Assembly: GCA_947573605.1 (NCBI GenBank)
Contig: CANPGM010000013.1
Span: 1-64,000, forward strand
DNA from: an uncultured Roseburia sp.
GTDB lineage: Bacteria > Bacillota > Clostridia > Lachnospirales > Lachnospiraceae
Length of the DNA: 64,000 nt
Direction of reading: 5' to 3'
Positions 19,419 to 27,519 of the stretch are shown here, piece by piece. Position 1 is the stretch's first letter; every line of letters starts with the position of its first letter. The notes below the pieces were generated by a model. The model was not told where the DNA came from, did not search any database, and was given only the letters and a program-made list of their open reading frames with translations. A program made the translations under genes and the position numbers.

Positions 19419-20771
19419 TTAAAAATTGAAATACATAAACGGATTGTTGCTGGAAATTGCCATATAGTAAATACATATCGCCAGAATCACCGCCACCACA
19501 GCCGTTCCGGCCGCCTTTCTCTTTATCTTGTTGTATATCAGATTCGGAAGCGGAGTCGAAAAAAGAATTCCCAGTAAAAACAGCTGCCAGCAGTCCTGTA
19601 AATACTTTAGCCAATCCCATTGATTTACAACGCCCGCAGGCTTTGCAAAGAACGGAAACATCCGGGAAAAATAGACTCCGAGACGCCCCGCGTCCGGTAT
19701 GGCAAACGCCACCCATGTAACCGGTATTACCAGAATCAGGTACAAATGGCTGAGTATTCTGCTTTTTTCAAGCGCTTTCAGCAAAAACAACTTTTCCGCC
19801 GTCATGAAAAATAAAAGCATCCCGCCCCAGATTAAAAAATTGACGGCGGAGCCGTGCCAGAGCGCTGTAAGCGACCAGACCACAAACATATTGAAAAACG
19901 TCCGCACACGTCCCTTACGATTCCCGCCAAGCGGTATGTATACGTATTCCCGAAACCACCTGCCTAACGTAATATGCCATCTTCTCCAGAATTCTGTTAC
20001 CGATTTGCTAATATACGGGAAACGGAAGTTTACCGGAAATTCAAAGCCGAGCATCTTGCCAAGCCCGATCGCCATCATGGAATACCCGGCGAAGTCAAAA
20101 TATAATTCCAGAGAATAGGCGAACGCCCCCATCCACGCAAGCGGCGTCGAAATACTTTCATACCCGATCATTCCGATGTTATTCCACAGCATACCGATGC
20201 GATCCGCGACAATCACCTTTGCTCCGAGGCCGAGAACCAGAGTCCGGATCCCTTCCTCAAATCTTCCGGGCGACACCGTACGGAACGAAAGATTTTTCCG
20301 CACTTCCGAATAGTTGACAATCGGTCCCGCAACAAGCTGCGGGAACATCGTAAGGTAGGTACCGAGAGAGATCGCCGACTGCTCCGCCGGAATTTTTCCG
20401 CGATAAACGTCAATTATATACGCGGCAATCTGAAACGTATAAAAGCTGATTCCAAGCGGCAATTTGTCGGACAATCCGCTGTATTTAAAGAAAAACAACG
20501 GACCGAAATTACAGAGCAGCGCGCAGATCAGAAGTATTTTCTGCCGCCTTCCCTTTCCCTCGTCTATTCTCCGGTACATAAATCGTCCGAACAGATAATT
20601 GACCAGTACGGACGCGGCAAGCAATAAAACGTACCATTTTTCCCCTATGGTATAAAAGATGAGACTGCCGGCAAAAAGCACCGCGTTTCGGAGCTTTTTG
20701 GGCGTGATAAAATATACGATTAAAAAGACCGGTAAAAACCGGAACAAAAATTCAAAACTGCTAAATACCAT
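19419..20771 (-). CDS. MBOAT family O-acyltransferase (AlgI/DltB-like)
   Basis: 450 aa, polytopic, of the AlgI/PatA branch of membrane-bound O-acyltransferases. Conserved landmarks are FFKYSG, the family WRRWHITLGRWFREYVYIPL segment and the catalytic histidine in ALWHGSAVNF. It would pass acetyl groups from cytoplasmic acetyl-CoA to an extracytoplasmic acceptor, with the SGNH protein encoded next as the likely partner. A promoter candidate lies at 20885-20914. Confidence 0.95.
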   Translation of the reverse strand: MVFSSFEFLFRFLPVFLIVYFITPKKLRNAVLFAGSLIFYTIGEKWYVLLLAASVLVNYLFGRFMYRRIDEGKGRRQKILLICALLCNFGPLFFFKYSGLSDKLPLGISFYTFQIAAYIIDVYRGKIPAEQSAISLGTYLTMFPQLVAGPIVNYSEVRKNLSFRTVSPGRFEEGIRTLVLGLGAKVIVADRIGMLWNNIGMIGYESISTPLAWMGAFAYSLELYFDFAGYSMMAIGLGKMLGFEFPVNFRFPYISKSVTEFWRRWHITLGRWFREYVYIPLGGNRKGRVRTFFNMFVVWSLTALWHGSAVNFLIWGGMLLFFMTAEKLFLLKALEKSRILSHLYLILVIPVTWVAFAIPDAGRLGVYFSRMFPFFAKPAGVVNQWDWLKYLQDCWQLFLLGILFSTPLPNLIYNKIKRKAAGTAVVAVILAICIYYMAISSNNPFMYFNF

Positions 20772-20884
20772 GTTATTCCCTGATTTCTGTTTCTGTTATG
20801 CCGTTTTGGCATATTAATTTCTCTTATGCTTCTTTTGAAAATTATATACGAAAGAAATCAATCCTTCCAGAGGGTAAGCGCAAA

Positions 20885-20914
20885 ATTATAATAAAATTAA
20901 TAAACGCGCAACAA
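20885..20914 (-). promoter_or_regulatory. promoter candidate for MBOAT-SGNH
   Basis: Minus-strand TTGTTG (20909-20914), 18-base spacer, TATAAT (20885-20890). A small hairpin (tatgcc/ggcata, 20797-20813) lies in the leader close to the start codon. Confidence 0.5.
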
Positions 20915-20953
20915 TGTAAAACTTCTGTAACTTTCCGATAAAATTTCCGATAA

Positions 20954-21003
20954 AAAGAAAAAAGTTCCAAAGCGTTCCGCCGCAGGGCAGAGCGCCTTAG
21001 AAC
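20954..21003 (-). terminator. terminator after degV
   Basis: An 11-bp stem with two G-U pairs (20964-20974 with 20993-21003) is followed on the minus strand by an almost pure U run (20954-20963). Confidence 0.85.
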
Positions 21004-21033
21004 TCTAAAAAATTTTTATCTTTTATAAACAGA

Positions 21034-21873
21034 TCAGACAGCCATAATAACGCCGCCTTCATTCGCATACAGACTGCTGACGCCGGCCGTTCCAAGCACA
21101 ATTATTTTTTTAAACCGCGCAAGCTTTTCCGCCATTTCTTTTACCAATTTTGCCCGTTCGGGACAATTACAGTGCGAAATGGCAAGAATCCGTTCTTCGC
21201 AGTTTTTTGTGCGGGCAATCATGGTAGATACCATTTTTTCAAGCGCTCTGTTCACACCTCTTGCCTGGCTTAACTGGCAGATTGTACCTTCCTTCGTCGC
21301 CCCCATCACCGGCTTAATATTTAAAGTATTGGCGACAAACGCTTTTAAATTGGAAAGCCTGCCGTTTTTTCTCAGTGTCTCTAACGATTCCAATACAAAA
21401 TAGGTATCCATAGAATCAATATAGCGTTCCGTTTCTTTTACCACTTCTTCAAATCCCCGTCCCGCCTCTTCAAGCTCTTTCACCTTTAACCCAATCAGCG
21501 TCTCTCCGATGGAAGCCGACCGTGAATTAAAGACATAAATCTGTTTCCCGTCCGAATGCTCTTCTTCGTAAAGTTTCTTTCCAAGTACGGCGCTGTTATA
21601 CGAACCGCTTAACTTTTCAGAAAGCGTTACAATATAGACATGCTCCGCTTCGCCCTCGTAAGCCTTCATATACTGTTCCGGCGACGGACAGGAGGATTTC
21701 GGACAGGAAGGACTTTCTCTGACTCTCCGCAGAAAATCCGCCTGATCAAAGCTTTCATCGTCTACAATCCGAAAACCTTCTACCTCCAGTTCCAATGCTA
21801 CCGTCTCAAAATGTCCGTCATTCTTTAACTCTTCTGTCAGTTCTCCGCAGCTGTCAATTACGATTTTAAACAT
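21034..21873 (-). CDS. DegV family protein (fatty-acid binding, EDD fold)
   Basis: 279 aa, the normal DegV length. Visible family features are the N-terminal IVIDSCGEL strand-loop, the SEKLSGSYNSA segment at the lipid carboxylate site, and RKNGRLSNLKAF in the second domain. DegV proteins (FakB type) bind fatty acids and present them to the kinase FakA; no kinase gene is in this window. The ATG at 21873 has GGAGGG upstream. It is a single-gene unit with its own terminator. Confidence 0.93.
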   Translation of the reverse strand: MFKIVIDSCGELTEELKNDGHFETVALELEVEGFRIVDDESFDQADFLRRVRESPSCPKSSCPSPEQYMKAYEGEAEHVYIVTLSEKLSGSYNSAVLGKKLYEEEHSDGKQIYVFNSRSASIGETLIGLKVKELEEAGRGFEEVVKETERYIDSMDTYFVLESLETLRKNGRLSNLKAFVANTLNIKPVMGATKEGTICQLSQARGVNRALEKMVSTMIARTKNCEERILAISHCNCPERAKLVKEMAEKLARFKKIIVLGTAGVSSLYANEGGVIMAV

Positions 21874-22014
21874 TGCATTCCCTCCGCCTGGGCTTTTTTA
21901 CCGGCGGGCAAAACCTCCCGCTGACGCTATTATTCCCACTTTTTTATATTTTTTTCCCTTTTCTGCCGTTTGAAAGCGCCCGGTTTCCGTCACGCAAAAA
22001 CCAAAGGCAAATAT

Positions 22015-22058
22015 GATAATCTATTACATGTAGTTTTTATTACCATGTGATAGTATCA
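22015..22058. repeat. AT-rich inverted repeat
   Basis: ctattacatg (22021-22030) and catgtgatag (22044-22053) form a 10-bp inverted repeat with one G-U pair, with partly matching flanks. It lies between the M18 aminopeptidase stop and degV. There is no U tract, so it is more like an operator or processing site than a terminator. Nothing else was seen in this 250-base gap. Confidence 0.4.
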
Positions 22059-22123
22059 CAAAAACCCTGTTCTGTATAGAGGTAAATGCAAAATTTTCGA
22101 TTTTTCCGACAGCCGCATCCGTA

Positions 22124-23413
22124 TTACAGAGAAAAATATGCCGCAGCCATGTCTTTGAATGCCTGCTGATCCTTTGCGGCCATCAGTTCCCTTGCCGAAT
22201 GCATTGCCAGAAGCGGAATGCCGACGTCGACTGTTTTTACGGGCAGAAGCGCCGAAGCAATTGAGCCAAGCGTTCCTCCGCCCGGCATGTCCGAACGGTT
22301 TACAAATTTCTGATACGGAATCTGTTTTGCATCGCAGATCTGCTGAATCACCGAGACCGCTTCGCAGTCGGTCGCATAAGACTGCGAACATGCTTCCTTT
22401 ATACAGAATCCCCCGCCTAAAACCGGCTTATTCGTCACATCCATTTTTCCTGCATAATTCGGATGAAGCCCATGCGCCACATCTGCGGATAACAGTATGC
22501 TGTTATAGATTTCATATTCCGGTATGTTTTCGGCCGCCTGCTCTTTCAGAATCCGATGCAACAGATCAGAAAGGAGTATGGAGCCCGCGCCCTGTTTCGA
22601 ACGGCTTCCGATTTCCTCATGATCAAACAGCGCAACCAGATTAAGCCCCTCCGGGCGCTTTGCTTCAATGAGCGCCGATATCAGCGCCGAGCAGGAGGTC
22701 AGATTGTCCAGACGCGGCGAAGAAATCAATTCTTCGGAGAGCCCGACAAATTCCGGCTTTTCCCTGCAGTATACGGTCAGTTCAAAGTCAAGAATGTCCT
22801 TCCTGTCCACCGAAAGTTCCTCCGCTAAAAACTGAACAAAGGAATCCGTTTCCCCTAACGCGCAAAGCCCTGCAATCGGAAGCAGTTCCGTCTGTTTATT
22901 CAGCTCGATCCCTTTATTGACCTCCCGGTTCATGTGGATTGCAAGATTCGGAATGGTAAACAGATTTTTTTCGCTCGAATACAGAAAAATCTCCGGTCGG
23001 AAAGGATTGTTCCCGCGAACTGCCACGCGGCCTGCGGCGCCAAGCGGCCGGTCCAGCCAGGTATTTAAAATGGGGCCGCCGTACACTTCCGTGTTGACCT
23101 GCACATATGAATCGGATTTGATATCGCAGGACGGTTTGATTCGAAAACAGGGAAAATCCGTATGAGCGGCGGCGATTCGAATCATCGGTTTTTCCGCGGA
23201 TATCGCGCACCCTTCCTGCGGGAGCGTAAATGCAAACAACGTAGTCGCGTGATGACGAATGATATATTTTTTACCCGCTTCCAGTCTCCACTCTGTTCCA
23301 TAATCAATTTCCTCAAAACCGGCGTTTTTTAAACGTTCTGTACATGCCGACACGGTATGCGCCGGTGAAACGCCTTTTTCAAGCAGTTCCAATAACTGTT
23401 CCGTTTCTGTCAT
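22124..23413 (-). CDS. M18 family aminopeptidase
   Basis: 429 aa from the ATG at 23413 (GGAGG nine bases upstream); the open frame reaches 23620 but the extra 69 residues are not conserved-looking. It is a dinuclear-metal aminopeptidase of the aspartyl-aminopeptidase family. Metal-site motifs are in order: AAHTDFPCFRIKP, RLDNLTSC, LFDHEEIGSRS, SADVAHG and a C-terminal MPGGGTLGS with the conserved His later (AMHSAR). Cytoplasmic; it removes N-terminal residues from peptides. Its promoter must lie in the ~150 bases shared with the divergent DUF5721-like gene. Confidence 0.95.
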   Translation of the reverse strand: MTETEQLLELLEKGVSPAHTVSACTERLKNAGFEEIDYGTEWRLEAGKKYIIRHHATTLFAFTLPQEGCAISAEKPMIRIAAAHTDFPCFRIKPSCDIKSDSYVQVNTEVYGGPILNTWLDRPLGAAGRVAVRGNNPFRPEIFLYSSEKNLFTIPNLAIHMNREVNKGIELNKQTELLPIAGLCALGETDSFVQFLAEELSVDRKDILDFELTVYCREKPEFVGLSEELISSPRLDNLTSCSALISALIEAKRPEGLNLVALFDHEEIGSRSKQGAGSILLSDLLHRILKEQAAENIPEYEIYNSILLSADVAHGLHPNYAGKMDVTNKPVLGGGFCIKEACSQSYATDCEAVSVIQQICDAKQIPYQKFVNRSDMPGGGTLGSIASALLPVKTVDVGIPLLAMHSARELMAAKDQQAFKDMAAAYFSL

Positions 23414-23563
23414 ATTCGGTTTCCTCCAAAAATCATCATCGTATTTTACCCGCATTATCATATCATAAGTCGGCAAAAAAAGAAATCCCGTCCAGCGCAC
23501 AGGAAAAAAACGGGCGGATTTTCTATTTCTGTGGTATGCTAAAAAGCAGGAACAATTTATTCT

Positions 23564-23881
23564 AAGAAAGGATTCGGGTGTCAAAGGGCAGTCTTTAGGC
23601 TGTTGGCTGGCAACATGCACAAAATATCACTCGCTGTATGTTCCGGCAAATGGATTCTCTAAATGCTCTGACCAGGTGATTTCTCTGAAATGCAACCGCC
23701 CGCCAATCGCCATCCCGGCTCATTGCGGGCTGTATGGTACATCCATGTACCATACTTGCAGGTATCGAACAGAGCATGAAGAGAATCTCATTTCCCTGCA
23801 CAAAACAGCTCCGTGATTTATTTTGTGCAAGTTGCCGGTTCAAATCGAAAAGGCTGCCCTTTGACACCCGAATCAAGAAAG
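23564..23881. mobile_element. 304-bp foldback MITE-like element with 7-bp target duplication
   Basis: The element spans 23571-23874. Terminal inverted repeats of about 26 bp (gattcgggtgtcaaagggca at the left, its complement at the right) differ at one or two positions. They are flanked by the direct repeat aagaaag (23564-23570 and 23875-23881), the expected target-site duplication. Most of the interior is also self-complementary: 23653-23670 pairs with 23770-23787, a block with tgcacaaaata pairs with one near 23820, and the tip is an 11-bp stem (23732-23742 with 23745-23755). A side hairpin built on gcccgc/gcgggc branches from the left arm. It has no transposase and no credible ORF. Confidence 0.85.
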
Positions 23882-23895
23882 GAAATCAAAACCAA

Positions 23896-24399
23896 ATGGT
23901 CGCTTTACAAATATTGGACATACGGGATTTTATGAACAAGCTTTTATGCAGTGAAACGTTTGACAATTTTCTGCTACAGGAAGCATTTATCAGCGGCTGC
24001 GTCAATTATCATATTGAAGGCTCGCTGAACCGGGAATTCTATTCGCAGGAGGAATTGGAAACAGACAGCCTTTCCGATACCGGTTTTATCCCGTTTGGAA
24101 AAATCAGAACGCAGTGCTTTCATCTGATAAAAGGAAAGCACACTCCGCTGCAATTTAAATTTGTATTTCTTCTTTCTCCGTCCAACCTGAAAAAAACGCT
24201 GCTGCAGACGCACAGCATTTTCACGGAAACGGATATTTCGGCGATGTTTTTAAACCTGAAATATCAAAACGGAACGCTAATGGCGACAACCGGTATTTCC
24301 TACCGTATATTTACGGCGGACAAGGGACTTGACCACGAATGGGACGCACTGGTGACGCGTTTTTTTAAAAACCATATGATTTCTTTTGAAAAAGTATAA
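23896..24399 (+). CDS. DUF5721-like protein of unknown function
   Basis: 167 aa, start ATG at 23896; an in-frame extension would run back into the foldback element and is not credible. Soluble, with alternating strands and helices (IKGKHTPLQFKFVFLLSP, GTLMATTGISY). I believe it matches DUF5721, a small family of Lachnospiraceae; its function is unknown. Its weak ribosome site (agaaagg, about 13 bases upstream) is part of the 7-bp duplication made by the inserted element, so transcription from a promoter upstream of 23560 would give an mRNA with a long hairpin in its leader. Expression may be reduced. Confidence 0.8.
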   Translation: MVALQILDIRDFMNKLLCSETFDNFLLQEAFISGCVNYHIEGSLNREFYSQEELETDSLSDTGFIPFGKIRTQCFHLIKGKHTPLQFKFVFLLSPSNLKKTLLQTHSIFTETDISAMFLNLKYQNGTLMATTGISYRIFTADKGLDHEWDALVTRFFKNHMISFEKV

Positions 24400-24405
24400 T
24401 GCTAC

Positions 24406-24434
24406 TTTACATTTGGCGGGCGATATGGTATTCT
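24406..24434 (+). promoter_or_regulatory. cold-shock gene promoter
   Basis: TTTACA (24406-24411), 17-base spacer, TATTCT (24429-24434). The predicted start leaves a leader of about 50 bases ending in GGAGG. Confidence 0.65.
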
Positions 24435-24491
24435 GTCACTATGCTGTAAAACAATAAAAGCAGTAAAGAATGATTTTGGAGGTACTTTTTT

Positions 24492-24695
24492 ATGAACAAG
24501 GGTACGGTAAAATGGTTTAATAACCAAAAAGGCTACGGATTCATTTCCGACGAACAGGGGAATGATATCTTCGTACATTACTCAGGTCTTAATATGGAAG
24601 GCTTTAAGTCTTTGGAAGAAGGCGCTGCAGTAGAATTTGAAGTCTCTGAAGGTGCGAAAGGCCCTCAGGCAACAAATGTATCTGTCATCGGTTAA
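24492..24695 (+). CDS. cold-shock protein, CspA family
   Basis: 67 aa, a single OB-fold cold-shock domain. RNP1 is KGYGFIS and RNP2 is DIFVHYS, with the usual N-terminal GTVKWFNNQ. It binds single-stranded RNA and DNA and acts as an RNA chaperone. It is monocistronic: promoter at 24406-24434 and terminator at 24801-24846. The leader is shorter than that of E. coli cspA, so cold induction through a long leader is not indicated. Confidence 0.97.
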   Translation: MNKGTVKWFNNQKGYGFISDEQGNDIFVHYSGLNMEGFKSLEEGAAVEFEVSEGAKGPQATNVSVIG

Positions 24696-24800
24696 TCGAT
24701 GGGTACACCTATAAAATCAGTCGTTTCACGTACCTTTTTCTTTTTAAATAGAACTGGTTTTTATTTTTTGGATTAAGATATTGTAAACAATGGATTGAAA

Positions 24801-24846
24801 AACAGATCCTGTTGCTGCAGCAGTCGGCGTCAGGGTCTGTTTTTTA
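24801..24846 (+). terminator. terminator after the cold-shock gene
   Basis: An 11-bp stem with one G-U pair (aacagatcctg 24801-24811, cagggtctgtt 24831-24841) followed by a U run. The preceding ~105 bases after the stop codon show nothing recognisable. Confidence 0.85.
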
Positions 24847-24962
24847 ATTTATTCCGGTTTGGCCGGTACTTTCCGTCAGGATATCCCGATTTCGCTATTT
24901 ACTTATCCCTTTAAATAAGATAAACTTAAAAGCAAACATACCATCACGAAGGAGGATTTATT

Positions 24963-25577
24963 ATGCAATGTCCTAACTGCGGTGCACAGCTTCCAGACAA
25001 TTCTTCGTTCTGTACCAGCTGCGGCGCACCGGTAAATCAATACCAGTCCAATCCGGATTCGTTTGGGCAGAACACACAGAATTACGGACAGCAGACTCAA
25101 TATGGTCCAAACGGGCAGAATCCCTATTATCAGCAGAATCCATACGGGCCGAATACACAAAATCCCTATCAGGGGCCGTACGGCGGGGGCGGCGCAAAAA
25201 TGACCCGGCAGGAATTTGACCGTCATCCTGCGATAAAGCGCTGTAAGAGCAATATCACAGGAAGCGCGATCACAATTTACATCTGTGCCGGCGTCACATT
25301 TCTTATAAATGTGCTGCTTACCATGAATTTTTTCGGTATGGTGGACATACTGCTGCTAGTTGGTCTTGGTCTTGGCATCCATCTCGGCAAAAGCCGCGCC
25401 TGTGCAATTATTCTCTGCATATACGGTGCAATAAACGTGCTTTTTATCCTGATTACCACGGGACGAATCGGCGGATGGCTGATCCTTGTCGCTGCAATTT
25501 ATGCCATTATAGCGACCTTTAAATACCAAAGCGCCTGGACAATGTATCAGAATACAGGTATGCTTCCCAATACATAA
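24963..25577 (+). CDS. zinc-ribbon membrane protein with Gln/Asn/Tyr-rich linker
   Basis: 204 aa; AAGGAGG precedes the ATG. Residues 1-25 are a zinc ribbon (CPNCG...CTSCG). Residues 26-75 are a low-complexity linker rich in Gln, Asn, Gly, Tyr and Pro. Then come a short polar segment and four hydrophobic helices to near the C-terminus. Such zinc-ribbon membrane proteins are common in Firmicutes and of unknown function. It converges on the PadR operon and shares the terminator at 25596-25636. Confidence 0.9.
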   Translation: MQCPNCGAQLPDNSSFCTSCGAPVNQYQSNPDSFGQNTQNYGQQTQYGPNGQNPYYQQNPYGPNTQNPYQGPYGGGGAKMTRQEFDRHPAIKRCKSNITGSAITIYICAGVTFLINVLLTMNFFGMVDILLLVGLGLGIHLGKSRACAIILCIYGAINVLFILITTGRIGGWLILVAAIYAIIATFKYQSAWTMYQNTGMLPNT

Positions 25578-25595
25578 ATGAGATACAAAAAACGC

Positions 25596-25636
25596 AAAAA
25601 ACGCCGCAGAACGGGAAATCATTCTGCGGCGTTTTT
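25596..25636. terminator. bidirectional terminator between convergent genes
   Basis: A 15-bp perfect stem (aaaaacgccgcagaa / ttctgcggcgttttt) with a 10-base loop, flanked by A and T runs so that it works on both strands. It ends the zinc-ribbon gene (+) and the PadR operon (-). Confidence 0.9.
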
Positions 25637-25712
25637 CTACTCCATACATCGTATTCGGGTGCAAAAAGGCAGCTTTGAAACGCTCTTTATTATCTGCGCC
25701 GGTTTTCTCTCT

Positions 25713-26360
25713 TTATTTCATGTACATACCGATCAGCCGTTCTTTCTGGTCAAAAATCACGGTAAATGTAACGCCGACATTTTCATAGCTAACCGTCATT
25801 TCCGCAAGCGCATACTTCCTCCCCATCTGAGTCAGTTCGAACAGGTATCCGTTTCCATAGGAAACAAACGCGCCCCAGTCCATGGCAACATTTCTCTTTG
25901 CAGGCAGTACCTTCTCTGCTGAAAGATACTGGTACATACTGATATCCGCAATCTCTTTCAACCCTTCGTAGTCTTCTTCCTCAATCAGCTTAATCACCGT
26001 TTCCGTCTTTGCTTTTATGTCTTCCGGTGAAAAAATCCTGCTCTCCGCCAGATCTTTCTGCTTCGGCGACGCCCAGTAAATAATGGCGATTATCGCGGCG
26101 ACGACGGCGACGGCAATCAAAAGCCGCTTTATTCGTCTCTCTCTTTCTGCCTGCTTTTTATCTTTTTCGGTAAAGCCCTCGTTAAATTCAGACGCAAGCA
26201 CGCCTGGCATCCCCATTCGTTTTTCGATTTCTTCAAAACTTTCCCCGGCCGAAAGAGCCGCTTTAATATCCGCTTGGAGCTGTTTTTTTATCTCCCGTTT
26301 TTTTCCGCTGCCGCACTTTAATTTTTTTGCAACTTCTCTGATATATAATATCTGATTCAT
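25713..26360 (-). CDS. membrane protein of unknown function (DUF1700/DUF3887-like)
   Basis: 215 aa from the ATG at 26360. This start overlaps the stop of the 39-aa ORF upstream as ATGA, which favours it over the in-frame ATG at 26381. The N-terminal ~80 residues resemble the helical head of DUF1700-type proteins (VAKKLKCG, FEEIEKRMGMPGVLASEF). One transmembrane helix follows (about 82-100), then an extracytoplasmic domain of ~110 residues that may be DUF3887-like. DUF1700-type genes commonly accompany PadR regulators, as here. Function unknown. Confidence 0.85.
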   Translation of the reverse strand: MNQILYIREVAKKLKCGSGKKREIKKQLQADIKAALSAGESFEEIEKRMGMPGVLASEFNEGFTEKDKKQAERERRIKRLLIAVAVVAAIIAIIYWASPKQKDLAESRIFSPEDIKAKTETVIKLIEEEDYEGLKEIADISMYQYLSAEKVLPAKRNVAMDWGAFVSYGNGYLFELTQMGRKYALAEMTVSYENVGVTFTVIFDQKERLIGMYMK

Positions 26361-26476
26361 ACCAACCTCTTCTCTTCGCATAATCCCTTTTCTTTAAACT
26401 GAAAATAACTGATAACAAATGTTCCTATCGCCAGCACAAGCAAAATAATGCCGCCTGCAATCTGACTTGCATTCAT
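26357..26476 (-). CDS. 39-aa single-pass membrane peptide
   Basis: A short frame beginning MNASQIAGGIILLVLAIG and ending EEKRLV. One hydrophobic helix covers about residues 6-25 and a charged tail follows. GAGGCGGA precedes the ATG by about eight bases, and its TGA overlaps the ATG of the next gene (ATGA), a standard translational-coupling arrangement. Position inside the PadR operon, the ribosome site and the coupling all support it as real. Function unknown; it could be a small regulator of the neighbouring membrane proteins. Confidence 0.75.
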   Translation of the reverse strand: MNASQIAGGIILLVLAIGTFVISYFQFKEKGLCEEKRLV

Positions 26477-26515
26477 CTATATTCCGCCTCTCTAAAACTC
26501 TAATTTATCGCTTTC

Positions 26516-26851
26516 TTATTTTCTCCTGTACTTTTTCTCAATAAAAAGCACATATATAATCATCATAATAATCGCTTCCAGCATAACGCCTAAAACGGGA
26601 AATAAAAGATACGACGAACGGTCTCCAAAAAGAAACGGAAGTCCAAGCAGCGCAAAAATGATTCCGTACGCAATCCATAGCTTTCCCATTGCTCTGTTAT
26701 ACGAACGAACATCCTTTACCGGAAATACTTCTGCATTCGCCCAAAAACCCGCAGCCGAACTTCTCTTTGAAAAAATATTATACACTCCCATGCCGACAAA
26801 GAAAAGTCCGAATAGCACCCAGATCATAAACGCAATTACATTCTCTCCCAT
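26516..26851 (-). CDS. small three-helix membrane protein (DUF3784-like)
   Basis: 111 aa with three hydrophobic helices (about 5-25, 58-75, 82-105). The loop after helix 1 holds the only conserved-looking polar motif (YNRAMGKLWIAYG), which recalls DUF3784 proteins. GGGGG lies seven bases before the ATG. It lies in the PadR operon, 40 bases before the 39-aa ORF. Function unknown. Confidence 0.85.
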   Translation of the reverse strand: MGENVIAFMIWVLFGLFFVGMGVYNIFSKRSSAAGFWANAEVFPVKDVRSYNRAMGKLWIAYGIIFALLGLPFLFGDRSSYLLFPVLGVMLEAIIMMIIYVLFIEKKYRRK

Positions 26852-27017
26852 CTACATTCCCCCTTTTCATACATGGCCAAAACTCTGACAAAACAGACGC
26901 GCGCTCTTTTATTTTATATTTTTCATAAGCTTTCCGCACGTCCGAATGAAAATCTTTCAAAAGCAGGCGCAGCCAGGCCGCATAAGCGATCATAGCGGCA
27001 TAATAACGGTACCTCAC
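26778..27017 (-). CDS. possible small ORF in the PadR operon
   Basis: A 79-codon frame starting 10 bases after the PadR stop. The first ~45 residues look protein-like (IAYAAWLRLLLKDFHSDVRK), but the frame runs 74 bases into the next gene, where that gene's own codons clearly dominate, and it has no convincing ribosome site. It may be a gene whose 3' end was lost by frameshift, or a chance frame. Listed because it fills the only gap in this operon. Confidence 0.3.
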   Translation of the reverse strand: MRYRYYAAMIAYAAWLRLLLKDFHSDVRKAYEKYKIKERASVLSEFWPCMKRGNVDGRECNCVYDLGAIRTFLCRHGSV

Positions 27018-27027
27018 ATCACTGCCG

Positions 27028-27366
27028 TCAATCCCGGTCTAAAATCAAAGAAACGCTTTTCTGAAACGTTTGCCACAACTTACACATTTCAGAGAGTTCC
27101 CTTTGCCCCTTATCCGTGATCCTGTAATATTTCCTGGAAACTTCTCTGTCTCTTGGCACACTCCATCTGCTTTCTACCAATCCGTCGTCCTCTAACCGGT
27201 AAAGAATCGGATAGAGCGTTCCTTCCTTTAACAGAAACACTTCGCCGCTTTCTTCCCGTAACTCCATAATGAGCTGATAACCGTATTTTTCTTCCCGAAC
27301 CAAAAGTTTTAATACGAGAATCTCCAGTACGCCTTTTTTCATCTGCTTCTCGTATCGCTGATTCAA
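27028..27366 (-). CDS. PadR family transcriptional regulator
   Basis: 112 aa, a PadR winged helix with the family landmarks YGYQLIMEL, EGTLYPILYRLEDDG and RKYYRITDKGQ. The start is TTG at 27366, eight bases after AGGAGG. PadR proteins usually repress their own operon and respond to small molecules or membrane stress. It has a consensus promoter (27405-27433) and is followed by genes for small membrane proteins, so it probably controls them. Confidence 0.95.
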   Translation of the reverse strand: MNQRYEKQMKKGVLEILVLKLLVREEKYGYQLIMELREESGEVFLLKEGTLYPILYRLEDDGLVESRWSVPRDREVSRKYYRITDKGQRELSEMCKLWQTFQKSVSLILDRD

Positions 27367-27404
27367 AACAATTCCTCCTTTCGTTACTTTGTATTGCTAA
27401 ATAT

Positions 27405-27433
27405 ATTATATTCTAAGATATTTTTCATGTCAA
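27405..27433 (-). promoter_or_regulatory. consensus promoter of the PadR operon
   Basis: Minus-strand TTGACA (27428-27433), exactly 17 bases, TATAAT (27405-27410): a perfect vegetative promoter. Its -35 almost touches the terminator stem of the upstream unit. The very AT-rich flanks may hold the PadR operator, but I see no clear dyad. Confidence 0.9.
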
Positions 27434-27509
27434 TAAAAACTCCCGATTTCCGCATTACGAATCAACAATAAATACATTCTGTGATCCGAATCTATGAAAA
27501 ATCGGGAGT
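27434..27509 (-). terminator. terminator after the GyrI-like gene
   Basis: A perfect 11-bp stem (actcccgattt 27439-27449 with aaatcgggagt 27499-27509), a 49-base loop and a U-rich tail that runs into the PadR -35 element. The long loop is unusual for a simple terminator. Confidence 0.6.
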
Positions 27510-27519
27510 ATTATAAATC

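Noticed and set aside
23595-23876. A 93-codon frame inside the foldback element.
   Set aside because: It is made of the element's inverted repeats; the composition is not protein-like.
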